64,000 nt of DNA from Ceratopteris richardii (taxonomy: Eukaryota > Streptophyta > Polypodiopsida > Polypodiales > Pteridaceae), in contig CM035423.1 of assembly GCA_020310875.1 (NCBI GenBank), positions 138,786,748-138,850,747 on the forward strand, written 5' to 3'. Below are positions 34,944 to 44,578 of the stretch, one piece after another; position 1 is the stretch's first letter, and each line of letters begins with the position of its first letter. The position numbers and the translations under genes were made by a program. The notes beneath the pieces are model-generated. The model was given only the letters and a program-made list of their open reading frames with translations. It did no database searches and was not told where the DNA came from.

Positions 34944-35420
34944 CTAGTCTCTCTTGTGCATGGTGCTTAAACTGAATACTTCACGATGTCCTATCTTGGC
35001 TGAGATATATCCTAAAGCCAACTGAATGGTCACCTCATATTCATATATCCAGTCTTGACCTAACACTACATCTTCGAGTAAATCTTGATCATGACACACT
35101 AATAGTTTCTGATCCATAGTGTTGTTGCCAAGATGCAGAGGTAAGGTGATTTCACCTATACATTGAGTGATTGTTCCTCCTATTCCTATCAACTGTGCCA
35201 TTGATGGACGTAATTCCTCCTTGAGTTTCTGAGTCAAAGAAAGTTTGATACAGCTTATGGCGGCTCCTGTGTCAATGAGAGCATCCACTAAATGGAATTC
35301 TGTTTTACCTGCTCCCAAATTCAAATATGGTTGCGTTCTCTGTGGACCTAGGTTTTTAGTGGCTCTAAAATTAGCCATTGGGATGAGTTCTTCTCCTAGT
35401 CGATATCTCTCATCTCTCAT
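34944..35420 (-). CDS. Second retropepsin-like domain, downstream of integrase (A)
   Basis: 158 codons. DALIDTGAAISCIK is a complete retropepsin active-site loop. LIGIGGTITQCIGEITLPL looks like the flap and following strand, and EDVVLGQDWIYEYEV supplies the ILG-like block. It is distinct from the usual protease of this element (39,195-40,007, AILDSGAGVGIATREIW). The frame overlaps the end of the integrase frame by 11 bp within an AGAGAG run, so it may once have been fused to it. The same domain survives as a relic at 7,061-7,315. It could be a second protease or a protease-fold structural domain. Confidence 0.7.
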   Translation of the reverse strand: MRDERYRLGEELIPMANFRATKNLGPQRTQPYLNLGAGKTEFHLVDALIDTGAAISCIKLSLTQKLKEELRPSMAQLIGIGGTITQCIGEITLPLHLGNNTMDQKLLVCHDQDLLEDVVLGQDWIYEYEVTIQLALGYISAKIGHREVFSLSTMHKRD

Positions 35421-36957
35421 CTCTCTCTCTCATCCACTCTTTCCGTTTCTTAATTCGTTCTAGTGCTTCCTGTCTTGCTTCTTCTCGTATCCTTTCCTCC
35501 TCAATACGTCTATTCTTGCCCTTGATTAATTGAGACATTGTTTCTTCGGTCAATGGTTCTAGATATTTTTTCACTCGACATCCACTGATATAGTTTGGTA
35601 ATACTTCCCCATCTAGGGTTGCTAAGCTGATGGCTCCACTTGTCAATATACGATTGATGATTAATGGGCCATATCCTCTCTTCTGCAACTTCTTAGCGTG
35701 TTGTTTCAAGGTATATACCAAAACTAAATCTCCTTCCTTCAAATTTTTGTCCTTAATGTGAGCATCAAAGTAGGCTTTATGTCGGCGTTTAGCAGCATAA
35801 ATGCCTGCTACTGCTTGTAACCTAGTTTCGTGAAGCTTTTCTATTTGATACAATTGAGCTGAAAGTTCATGTCCCGTCCACTCGTAAGTGGTTGCTACTC
35901 TGAGAGTGGGAATTAAGAAATCAATTGGCAAAATAGCATTTTGTCCATACACTAAGTTAAAAGGAGTAGTGCCTATAGCCGTTTTATAGGCTACTCGAAA
36001 TGCCCATAAAGCATGATGTAATTGCTTATCCCAATCAGATCTACCATTGTTTACAATTTTTGTGAGAACTGTACACAAGATTTTATTCGAGCTTTCTGCT
36101 TGTCCATTGGCTTGTGGGTGATAGGGGGCTGATTTCTTATGAATTACCAAGAATTCATTCAGTAAGGCATCTATGACTTCATTCACAAAGTGCGTACCTC
36201 TATCACTCACAATTTCTATTGGTAATCCAAATCTAGTGAAAACGTTCTCAAAGAGAAACTTGGCCGTAGTTCTTGCGTCATTTTTCTTGGTCGCTTTGGC
36301 TTCTACCCATTTGGTCAGATAGTCCGTGGCTACAATTATGTATTCGGCATGGGATCCTTTCGCTGGGGGGCTAATAGGTCCTATGAAGTTTATTCCCCAT
36401 TTAGTGAAAGCTGATCTGGCACTCAACATGGGTCTTAGTGGCATCTCATCTCTTCTAATTGGATATTTTGTTCGTTGACAAGTATCACATCGTTGCACAT
36501 ACGTTAAGGCATCTTGATGTAGAGTTGGCCACCACATTCCAGCAAAGAGGATCATTTTTGCTGTTTTATCTGCAGAGAAGTGCCCTCTTGCAGCTCCTGT
36601 ATGTGCCATCTCTAAAACAGCAAGATATTCGTCTTCATGAATGCACAATCGTAATTGATTATCTCTCCCTCGCTTGAAAAGTTGTTTTCCTATAATGGCA
36701 TAATCCTTGCTTTCTTCTACAAGTGCACATTTCCTCGCTGAAGTGGCTCCTTCTGGATAATTTTGGGTCTTTAAGAACTTTACCAGAGGCATGCTCCATC
36801 TTGGTGCTATTGTGGAATAGCATAGAGTGGAGTTCTCATCTGGATTGTGTTCTTGACAAGTTTGGCAAGCAGATACATAGTTATGTGCATCCCTCTGCAT
36901 GGTTGGCCAATATATGCCTAACCACCTTAGGGTTTGCCATGTTCCGTTTGCATTCAA
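35410..36957 (-). CDS. Gypsy integrase of element A
   Basis: 515 codons. Two zinc-binding halves occur in tandem: GIYWPTMQRDAHNYVSACQTCQ, then RGHFSADKTAKMILFAGMWWPTL with YVQRCDTCQ. The catalytic core has KWGINFIGPI, where the first catalytic Asp is Asn (36,388-36,390). It continues with EIVSDRGTHFVNEV (second Asp kept) and PYHPQANGQAESSNKIL (Glu kept). The C-terminal part (EGDLVLVYTLKQHAKKLQ, GCRVKKYLEPL) is the usual gypsy tail, ending in a Glu/Arg-rich helix. With the missing Asp this integrase should be inactive. The N-terminal His pair of the first zinc domain lies across a frame break near 36,960. Confidence 0.85.
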   Translation of the reverse strand: MNANGTWQTLRWLGIYWPTMQRDAHNYVSACQTCQEHNPDENSTLCYSTIAPRWSMPLVKFLKTQNYPEGATSARKCALVEESKDYAIIGKQLFKRGRDNQLRLCIHEDEYLAVLEMAHTGAARGHFSADKTAKMILFAGMWWPTLHQDALTYVQRCDTCQRTKYPIRRDEMPLRPMLSARSAFTKWGINFIGPISPPAKGSHAEYIIVATDYLTKWVEAKATKKNDARTTAKFLFENVFTRFGLPIEIVSDRGTHFVNEVIDALLNEFLVIHKKSAPYHPQANGQAESSNKILCTVLTKIVNNGRSDWDKQLHHALWAFRVAYKTAIGTTPFNLVYGQNAILPIDFLIPTLRVATTYEWTGHELSAQLYQIEKLHETRLQAVAGIYAAKRRHKAYFDAHIKDKNLKEGDLVLVYTLKQHAKKLQKRGYGPLIINRILTSGAISLATLDGEVLPNYISGCRVKKYLEPLTEETMSQLIKGKNRRIEEERIREEARQEALERIKKRKEWMRERDER

Positions 36958-37603
36958 ATGAGTTTTCCATTGATTTTACATGTGCTTTCTGGAGCCACAT
37001 TTCCTGTTCCTCCTCTTCTACGCATCTCATTAGTAATCCAATCGAATCTTGGTGATACAAACTTCCAGAAATGATATGAAGGTTTTTAGTCTTCCAAAGG
37101 TCTTGGGTTTGGTTTGGTGTGATCCCCTCTTTAGGTCCATGCGTGAGTATAGGGATCAACTTTTCTGCCCATTGAGGACATACTTCCAGGTTAAAAAGGT
37201 ACGTATCTGGCAAATCATCTGGTACTCCTATGGGTGGTTCTCCATGGGTCATTCTTGATAAGTGATCTGCTCTTATGTGGGTATTTCCTTTCTTGACTAC
37301 TACCTCAAAATCAAATTCCATTAGCAATAAAAACCATCGTACTAGTCTTCCTGTATTGCAAGGTTTATTGACTAAGTACAATAAAGCTTGATGATCAATG
37401 AAGAATTTGAATTTGTTTGCCAACAGGTAATGTCTGAACTTTTTCACTGCATACACCATCCCTAGGCATTCTCTCTCAGTGGTGGTATAATTGCGTTCTG
37501 CTTTATTTAATTGTCTACTGGCATAGGCTATAGGGTGGTCTAGCTTTCTTGTATCTGCAGGTTGAGCTAAGATGCAACCAATGGCAAACTTGGAAGCATC
37601 CAC
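36881..37603 (-). CDS. Gypsy RNase H and connection region (A)
   Basis: 240 codons, beginning just inside RNase H: the domain starts at about HVDASKFAIGCILAQ. RNase H blocks: DASKFAIG (Asp), NYTTTERECLGMVYAVKKFR (Glu) and FIDHQALLYLV (Asp). The YLVNKP and LLLMEFDFEVVVKKGNTHI blocks that follow are typical of gypsy pol. The stretch between this and RT (37,604-37,687) is joined by in-frame stops, so it was once one polyprotein with the RT frame. Confidence 0.85.
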   Translation of the reverse strand: MDASKFAIGCILAQPADTRKLDHPIAYASRQLNKAERNYTTTERECLGMVYAVKKFRHYLLANKFKFFIDHQALLYLVNKPCNTGRLVRWFLLLMEFDFEVVVKKGNTHIRADHLSRMTHGEPPIGVPDDLPDTYLFNLEVCPQWAEKLIPILTHGPKEGITPNQTQDLWKTKNLHIISGSLYHQDSIGLLMRCVEEEEQEMWLQKAHVKSMENSFECKRNMANPKVVRHILANHAEGCT

Positions 37604-37687
37604 ATGAATGTGAAATGGCTTAGTCCAATTAGGTACTCAAAGGATTGGTGCTGAACTCAATCGATTCTTTAACTCATTGAAGGCTTT

Positions 37688-38629
37688 TTAACATTCTTCG
37701 GTCCAATTAAATTGAGTTAAGAGTGCATAGAGAGGTCTAGCAATTATGGCGTACATATGGATAAACCTTCGGTAGTATCCACAGTGTCCCATAAATGCTT
37801 GTACTTCTTTAGCAGTCTTTGGTCTTGGTAAATCCAAAATTACTCTGATTTTGTCTTCATCAGTTGAAATTCCATTTTTAGAGATGATATGTCCTAATAT
37901 TTTTCCTTGTCGAACCATGAAGACACATTTTTCTGGGTTGAGGCATATTCGGTATTGTCGACACTTGGCAAAGATCTTTTCTAGTTCAGGGATGTGCTCT
38001 AATCGTATAGCTGAATAAGTACATAGATCGTCCACGTATACCTCCATAATTTTTCTCAAGAACTCTTTGAATACATGGCACATCAATCTTTGGAAGGTGG
38101 CTGGGGCATTAGTTAGACCAAAAGGCATGACTCTAAAGGCGTATACTCCCCACTCAGTTGCAAAAGCGGTTTTGTGTTGGTCCTCAGGAGCAATGGCTAC
38201 CTGATTATACCCTGAAAAGCCATCCAAAAAACTATAAACTTCCTTCCATGCCACTCTTTCCAACAGATGATCCGTAATTGGTAAGGGGTAACTATCCCTT
38301 ATGGTCGCAGCATTTACTTTCTTCAGATTGATGCACACTCTTAACTTCCCATTCTTTTTCGGTACAACCACCAAAGGTGACACCCATTTCGTGTGCTCAA
38401 TCTCATATATGAATCCAGCATCTAACAATTTATCTATCTCTTCCTTTATCTTTGCTGAGTACACATCATTGTACGTATACGGTCTTTGTTTAGAAGGTTT
38501 GGCTTCTGATGTCATGGGGATTCTATGGGCACATATAGATGGATCTACTCCTTTCAAGTCCTTATAGGTCCATGCAAAGACATCCTGATATTCCCTTATG
38601 AGGCGTATTAACTCTTGTTCTTCCTCCAT
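37688..38629 (-). CDS. Gypsy reverse transcriptase (A)
   Basis: 313 codons. RT blocks in order: VVPKKNGKLRVCINLKKVN, SFLDGFSGYNQVAI (first catalytic Asp), MPFGLTNAPATFQRLM, active-site VYVDDLCTYS, KCVFMVRQGKILGHIIS, and the GHCGYYRRFIHMYA thumb region. The frame ends in a stop at FNWTEEC, after which RNase H homology resumes. All RT catalytic residues are present. Confidence 0.93.
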   Translation of the reverse strand: MEEEQELIRLIREYQDVFAWTYKDLKGVDPSICAHRIPMTSEAKPSKQRPYTYNDVYSAKIKEEIDKLLDAGFIYEIEHTKWVSPLVVVPKKNGKLRVCINLKKVNAATIRDSYPLPITDHLLERVAWKEVYSFLDGFSGYNQVAIAPEDQHKTAFATEWGVYAFRVMPFGLTNAPATFQRLMCHVFKEFLRKIMEVYVDDLCTYSAIRLEHIPELEKIFAKCRQYRICLNPEKCVFMVRQGKILGHIISKNGISTDEDKIRVILDLPRPKTAKEVQAFMGHCGYYRRFIHMYAIIARPLYALLTQFNWTEEC

Positions 38630-38638
38630 TGAGACATC

Positions 38639-39216
38639 CTATCCTATGAAAGTACATCGTTCTTCTCCTTCTTCTAAGGTCACTACTATCTTCTTGGTTT
38701 GTTCTTTATTGTCATATGCTATTCCTGGATGTGCTTCTCTTTTAGGCATTTGAATAGCAATTTTCCTCTCTTCTACTTCATATTTTTTGAAGTGGGCTGG
38801 CACTTCAAACTGATCTTGTAGTTTGTTTTCTTCACCTTCTGGTTCTTTATCTAACTCCAGCTCTTCTTCTTGTGTTGGTTCCTGGTTGTTTTCGTTAGCT
38901 GTGATACCCATTTTTTGATTTTCATCCTCTAGTTCCATTGTTCTTGTTCCATCTCAATGCTCTCATAGTCCTCCTTCCATTCTTTCTCTATCACTTCTCC
39001 TTCTTCAGCCTCCTGAAGGACGACTACATATAGACTAACGTCATATCCTTCCTCATCAATACATTCATTCATAGTTATTACTTCTTCGTTCACACATACA
39101 TCGAGGGTCGCTAAAATCTCCATCCAACCATGAGGTTCAAACTCTTCATCCAAAAAGATTTGAGGCATGTAAGCTGGATCTTGTACAGACCTAGCTACTC
39201 CTTGCCTTTGTGCCAT
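38639..39216 (-). CDS. Protease-RT linker of element A
   Basis: Two overlapping frames. 39,216-38,929 (AYMPQIFLDEEFEPHGWMEI, ATLDVCVNEEVITMNEC) is shared with element B. 38,938-38,639 is an acidic linker (EEELELDKEPEGEENKL) ending KIVVTLEEGEERCTFIG, a block that commonly precedes gypsy RT. Confidence 0.6.
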
Positions 39217-40007
39217 CCCTTTCTCCTATCCTCTTCCTTTTTGGCAGTTTGGCATATCCATAGATGAGTGTCCTTGTTCATCCAAGATTGGTCACTAGAA
39301 CCTATGCTGTGAATTGACTGATCGTCTTCCTCCTTATGAATTTGATTCCATTGTAAGGGGGGAACATCTTGATATGTATAAGTGTGGAGATTTATTCTCG
39401 TGGTGGTTCCTTCATGCTGTAGGTATACTGCATCTTTTCCCCAATCTTGCACAACCTTTAACTGTCTCATGAAAGGTCTCCCAAGTATCGTTTCATAATT
39501 GCTCGACCTTTCAAATTGACATATTGCTAAGGTGTGTTCAAATTCAACTCCGCATGTGGTAAAAATTACTCGTTCCAATAATCCCAAGGGTCTTTTTGTG
39601 TGTCCGTCTGCCATTTGTATCTTCATACGCGTTGGTCTTAAAGCTCGTTTTCCCCATTTCTCCCAGATTTCTCTAGTCGCAATGCCTACACCAGCTCCAG
39701 AATCTAAGATGGCTTTGGTGGTATAGCCCCTATAAGTAATTGGAAGGCAAGTGTTTCCTTCATCTCCCTCACTAAAATCTCCTACCTTATCCACTGGGAG
39801 CTTTACTGTGTTTACTTCATCAGATATATCTTTTTCTTCCGTCTTGATCTCCAATTGACTGATGAATTTCTCCTTCAAATGTGGCTTAACCTTCAACAGT
39901 TCTTCCAAAGTTAGGGTACAAGGGGTTTTTACCTTTCTAAGGTGTTGTATGATATCCGATGTTTGAATCAGGGGTTCGGCTCTTTTTTCCTTATTGAGGG
40001 GATGCAA
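39195..40007 (-). CDS. Gypsy retropepsin (protease 1) of element A
   Basis: 270 codons. AILDSGAGVGIATREIWEKW is the active-site loop, MADGHTKRPLGLLERV the flap region and ETILGRPFMRQLKVVQDWG the second conserved block. A conserved tail (SIHSIGSSDQSW) matches element B. It processes Gag-Pol; the position before RT is normal. Confidence 0.85.
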   Translation of the reverse strand: MHPLNKEKRAEPLIQTSDIIQHLRKVKTPCTLTLEELLKVKPHLKEKFISQLEIKTEEKDISDEVNTVKLPVDKVGDFSEGDEGNTCLPITYRGYTTKAILDSGAGVGIATREIWEKWGKRALRPTRMKIQMADGHTKRPLGLLERVIFTTCGVEFEHTLAICQFERSSNYETILGRPFMRQLKVVQDWGKDAVYLQHEGTTTRINLHTYTYQDVPPLQWNQIHKEEDDQSIHSIGSSDQSWMNKDTHLWICQTAKKEEDRRKGWHKGKE

Positions 40008-40990
40008 TACAATTCTGAATTATGTTCGTAGTCTCCTGTGTAATCTGACAAAGCCTTTACTCCGTCATCTCCTTTGTCACTTGGATCCATTGGTAAAATT
40101 TCTTCTGAATTTAATTCAGGTATTGAACCCTCTATTTCCTCTTCCGCTTCTAGTTCTTCAAAGGGGGGTTCAATTCCTTCCACTTTCTTCCATCTGTCGT
40201 CTTGGACTCTAGCCCACAAATCTTTAGGCCATTCCCCTTCTACTTTGTGAACAATGGATCCTTCCCTTTTATCCTCACAATGATTGCCATTCTGTGTCTT
40301 ACTTACTTCGGGTTTTTCGTGGTCATGAATGATGACGCACTCTTGGAATTCTCTTTCGGAAATTCGGGTATTGGGTAATGGCAACGCAGGTTTCTCTAAG
40401 GTCTGTTGAGCAACTTCTATTAATTTTTTGCAGATCTCCAACCTTTTTTTCTCTAGGTCACCTCTAGGATATTCCCTTTCATGTTGTTCTATGGTAGGTC
40501 CTTCTCTTATTCGTGCCTTGTATGCCTGAATCCACATGGCTAATTCTTTAGGCATGGGATCTGCTAAAACAGATCCTATCTCATCCTTTCTATGCTTTTC
40601 ATTTTTATTTTCTTCTTCAATTTTCTGTTCCTCTTTTGGGTTTTGTTCATTCTTCCCATTCTCCTTCTTCTGTAGTAACTTCTTTTCTTTTGTCCTATCT
40701 CTACGGTTCTTCCATCTTTGTGTTCTTTTACTTACAACACTTTTCTCTGGCTCTTCCGAGTCTTCAACTCTCTGAGGTGTGGTTGTATTCATCTCTAGGT
40801 CACTTTGATTGTGTTTTTCAGGTTTCTCTGGGGTCTCTCTCGCTTTTGCTCTTGTTATTGCCTTCAATGGTACAGTGTATTCCTTATCGCTCCCTGATGA
40901 TTCGATTACTTCTATCACATTGATTTGCACGTTGGACGTAACCTTGTTGGGATTCTTGGGGCAATCTCTGAAAAGGTGTTCCTTACCACA
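39968..40990 (-). CDS. Gag C-terminus of element A (after the DNA transposon)
   Basis: Resumes gag inside the last zinc knuckle: CGKEHLFRDCPKNPNKV. The first Cys pair of that knuckle lies across the insertion at 51,191. A charged, probably coiled-coil region follows (RWKNRRDRTKEKK, AYKARIREGPTIEQHEREYP, KLIEVAQQTLEKPAL), collinear with element B. The true reading frame begins at 40,990; upstream codons belong to the transposon end. Confidence 0.8.
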   Translation of the reverse strand, partial: CGKEHLFRDCPKNPNKVTSNVQINVIEVIESSGSDKEYTVPLKAITRAKARETPEKPEKHNQSDLEMNTTTPQRVEDSEEPEKSVVSKRTQRWKNRRDRTKEKKLLQKKENGKNEQNPKEEQKIEEENKNEKHRKDEIGSVLADPMPKELAMWIQAYKARIREGPTIEQHEREYPRGDLEKKRLEICKKLIEVAQQTLEKPALPLPNTRISEREFQECVIIHDHEKPEVSKTQNGNHCEDKREGSIVHKVEGEWPKDLWARVQDDRWKKVEGIEPPFEELEAEEEIEGSIPELNSEEILPMDPSDKGDDGVKALSDYTGDYEHNSELYCIPSIRKKEPNP

Positions 40991-41024
40991 CATTAGGAAA
41001 AAAAGTGAACCCTGCATGGGCCTT
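40991..41024 (+). repeat. Left terminal inverted repeat
   Basis: Begins CATTAGGAAAAAAAGTGAAC and continues through CCCTGCATGGGCCTT. It differs from the right repeat at three positions, all transitions. Confidence 0.88.
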
Positions 41025-41584
41025 ATAAGGATTCCTAATTTTTAGGGATTAAGCTTAATCTTGTTCTTTGTTAAGGGGACAAAGTGCATTTAATAGAGCA
41101 CTTTTTGGTAGGCTGAAGTAGGCTTTTTTTTAGGCTGAGCTAGGACCTTCTCTCTCTTCTGCACATAGAGAGAGAGAGAAAAACCACTTTCCACCTCATC
41201 AAATCCGTCCATCTTTATGAATAAAAAAATGAGTTTTCTGAAAAAGTCTCTTTTTCAGCTATTCTTTATTCAAAATGGCCCATACTTTTATGTATATGTC
41301 AGAACTTAATTTTTTTAGACTTATTTTTATAAAAAATACTTAAAAAACATACTTTTCAAAATCCCTCCAAAAGTTAAGTGCCACATCATCAAACTCGTAA
41401 CTTTGGTTGCCCCAAAACATGAATTTTTGAAAAAAAACTCATTTTCCCTCTAACATACTGAAAAAAGTCATTTTGACCTATCCACATACCAAAACACACT
41501 TTTTTTCTTGCACATAGCTACTGTACTAGCCATTCCAGCCATCTGTGTGCTTCTTCCCATTCGGTGCTGGAGTTTTGGAACATC
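41025..41584. other. Transposon left subterminal region
   Basis: Non-coding, with poly-T/poly-A runs and a short GAGAGAGAGA tract. It precedes the transposase-like gene; no clear TATA box. Confidence 0.5.
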
Positions 41585-44379
41585 ATGGTGCTCACATGTA
41601 TTATGAACATGACACCAGCACCAGCGCGTGCTCCTCACTCAAAGAGTGTACATGTTCGTGTTCCTACAGAATTTGCACCAACAACTAGAGGTAGCAATGA
41701 CATAGATTCTCAAAATGCACGACGTGCAGCTGGAGAGAAGAATATTGATCTTTGGGTCCATGGTGCTTTGTATCCCTTGGATCCAATGGCTAATGTTCAT
41801 CCTAGATTCCATACTATCTCCACATTTCTACAATTCCTTGGTTCCGGTGAAGATGGACTCCTAGGCTATTGCAAGCGATTGTCTAACCATTCTACATCTA
41901 TAGCAAATTATTGGATGCAACAATGTCATCACAACCATTTCAAGATACACAGTTTAGAGAGTGCTATACACACTTTAGAAAGTGCTATCAAATCTTTGGA
42001 TGAGCACAATAATAGACTCAAACAAGATGTGGAAGAAAAGGAGAGCACAATTACAAAGTTGAAAGCCAATCTTACACAACTAAAAGAGACTCCACTTGGG
42101 ATGAGATTTAGGAAACGACCATTATCATCCTTTCAAGCTCTTTCAACTGGTGGTGGAGCACGGAAGCGACGTGTTTACGCACTTAGGTATGTATTTCCTT
42201 TGTTTAGTTATGTTAAAAGACTTTTAGATTGAGATTCTTATTGTGCAGGTCATTTGTTGAAGATGCGAGTGCTTCCTCAACAATGGAGGATCAATTGAAG
42301 TTTCTGAATTCTTGTCTTAGCAACAAACATGTGCTTATGATCTTGGAGTCACCAATAGGAAATCACATCAAAACCCAAGTGATTAAAGATTTTGCAGGCA
42401 ACTTAGAAGATATTATTAGTCCTAGTGAGGTAAAAATGGTATGTGATGAAGCAGGTGTTAGTACTAGAGCGTACACTGCATTGTACAATCTTTTGAAGCA
42501 GGCTCTACAAAACAAAGGTATTTTCCAGAGCATTTTTCCATGCCCTTACAAGGTATCTGTGAGGAAGAAGATAACCAATGAGGATGTAGCCAATACTCTT
42601 GGCAATTACCTGCATATAGAAGATGTTATGCCTGCATCCATTTATCATTCATCTACATCAAAGAAAGAGTTGAAAAACACATCTAGACAGGGATTCATCT
42701 ACACAAAGTACAACAACATATTTGTCAATTTGGAGAGGCTCCAAAAGGAAATGGTTAAATTTTACAAATCCACACTTCAAGGTATATCCATTGTTTTGAT
42801 AATGACATTCATAGTATTTTTAATAATATAATGTTTGTTATTTGATGTAGATTGTGGTTCCAAACTCAAGTTTGTATTGAAGCTAGACGAATGTCAAATC
42901 ATAAAGGGACGCCGTATGGAGAGACTTAGTGTGACACTCATGAATGAAGCTATGGCCCATGCTATTATTGATGATAGTGAAGAATCTACCCATCACTTTA
43001 CATATAGTGTCCAATCAGAGAAAGATATATGGTGGTTAGGTGCTATTGAAGTACCTAAAGAATCCAATGATGTTCTTACATGGATTTTCAATAGGATCCC
43101 ATGGATCACAGAGGTGATAACTTCTCAAATTCATGGTGCCAAAATCAATGTAGAAAGCCTTGGTGATTTTGAAGTAGAGTGGCACTTAGGTGGAGACTTA
43201 AAGACTATCAAATGCATGTTAGGGTGCAAACAAGATGCATCTACTCTCTATCCTTGTCCATATTGTACACGAGGTTATAAACGAACAAAGAGAAAACAAA
43301 ACAACATAGATGATTTAGTTGATGACACAGATGCAACTCCATCTGCTGAATGGGATACACCTTTAATGAGGTGTCCCATGTTAGGTACACCTAATCGTGA
43401 CATGTCAGATAAGGATTGGAATCCCATTATTCCATTCCCTTTAGTCAATGTCCACTTTTGCACCTTGCATGCCTTCATGAGAATTTTTGATAGACTATTG
43501 AAGCTCCATATAGAATACGCATTTGCCATGAAGCCAGTTGATAAATCTATTCAAGCTATAAAGAAATTGGAGGAACTTCTTAATTCAATTGGTTGTCATG
43601 GTGGAAATGTAACCCTAGTTGTTAAGAAAGTTGGAGAATCTCAAGATAGCTTGCAACAAGTGTCAATGACAGGGAATAAAGCAAGACATTTTTTTAGAAG
43701 AGGTACTAGCACTCAAAATAATGAACGTTATGAGCTGTGGAAAGACCTATGCATGATCACAACAGACAATGACTCTCAAGTTGATCTTTGTAATAAGAGA
43801 AAGAAAGTTTGGTCGAGCTTTGATAAGGTTGTAGGCTTAATGGGTCTGACTAGGTCTAGTGCTATTCAACGTCAAATGTTTCAAGAAACATTAGTGGAGT
43901 TCACCAAGTGTTTCATTCAATGTTGGTGAGAGAGCAATATAACACACTACATTGTAAGTGTAATCTTCTTCTACAAGTGTTCATTGCACTTACCTTTTTC
44001 CAATGTACTTAACAATTTTTAGCATATTTTGTTTGCACATGGCGCTTTTTTCATGCATCGATATGGGTCATTAGAGATTTTCAGTACCCAAGGAATGGAA
44101 AAGTCACACTACAAAGCGAGGGGTGTCTACTTCAAAAATACCCGACATGGTGGTGGCCCAATGCAATCAAACTACATGGAGGAGATGTTTAATTGGTTTT
44201 ACCGCACTACATTCTCGAGAAAGTTTTTTGTGGAACGACTTAGGGATTCAAAATTGGCAAAACTTGCAAGAAAGATGCAACACAACATTGCCAGTGAGAA
44301 ATGGAAGTCATCGTTAGGTCCTCTTCATCATGCTCAGTGGCGTGCAAGGAGACAACGAGAAGGCTCAGCTTGGAAGTAA
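41585..44379 (+). CDS. Transposase-like protein (four exons, one frameshift)
   Basis: Predicted exons 41,585-42,186, 42,249-42,781, 42,851-43,925 and 44,023-44,379, with GT..AG introns whose first two junctions keep frame. About 855 residues. The N-terminal part has a coiled coil (ALESAIKSLDEHN-type heptads, residues about 122-168). The third exon holds WHLGGDLKTIKCMLGCK followed by a zinc-ribbon-like YPCPYCTRGYKR, then a VNVHFCTLHAFMRIFDRLLK block. The last exon has STQGMEKSHYKARG and TRHGGG. This GGDxK-CPxC-LHA-QGxEKSHY order is what I associate with a loose group of RNase-H-fold transposases, but I cannot name the family or all catalytic residues. A 1-nt shift near 43,895-43,915 is needed to join exon 3 to exon 4 in frame, so this copy may be defective. 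Confidence 0.6.
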
Positions 44380-44528
44380 AGTGAATTCGCTATTTCCCAT
44401 TATGTGGTAATACATATGATTATTGTAATCTTGATTTCAATGTGTTATTATTTAATATATAATATTCTGTATGGTTTTAAACAGGTTTTGTCCGTTCTAG
44501 TGTGAACAAACAGTTTTTTAAAAAACTC

Positions 44529-44536
44529 TATAAATA
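44529..44536 (+). promoter_or_regulatory. TATA box of the H3-like gene
   Basis: TATAAATA in CTC-TATAAATA-GAGAG, 43 bp before the ATG. Transcription would start only a few to 20 bases before the start codon, a compact promoter separate from the transposase gene. Confidence 0.75.
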
Positions 44537-44578
44537 GAGAGAACTCACTTCATTTCACACTTTTTGCAACTCAAGAGA

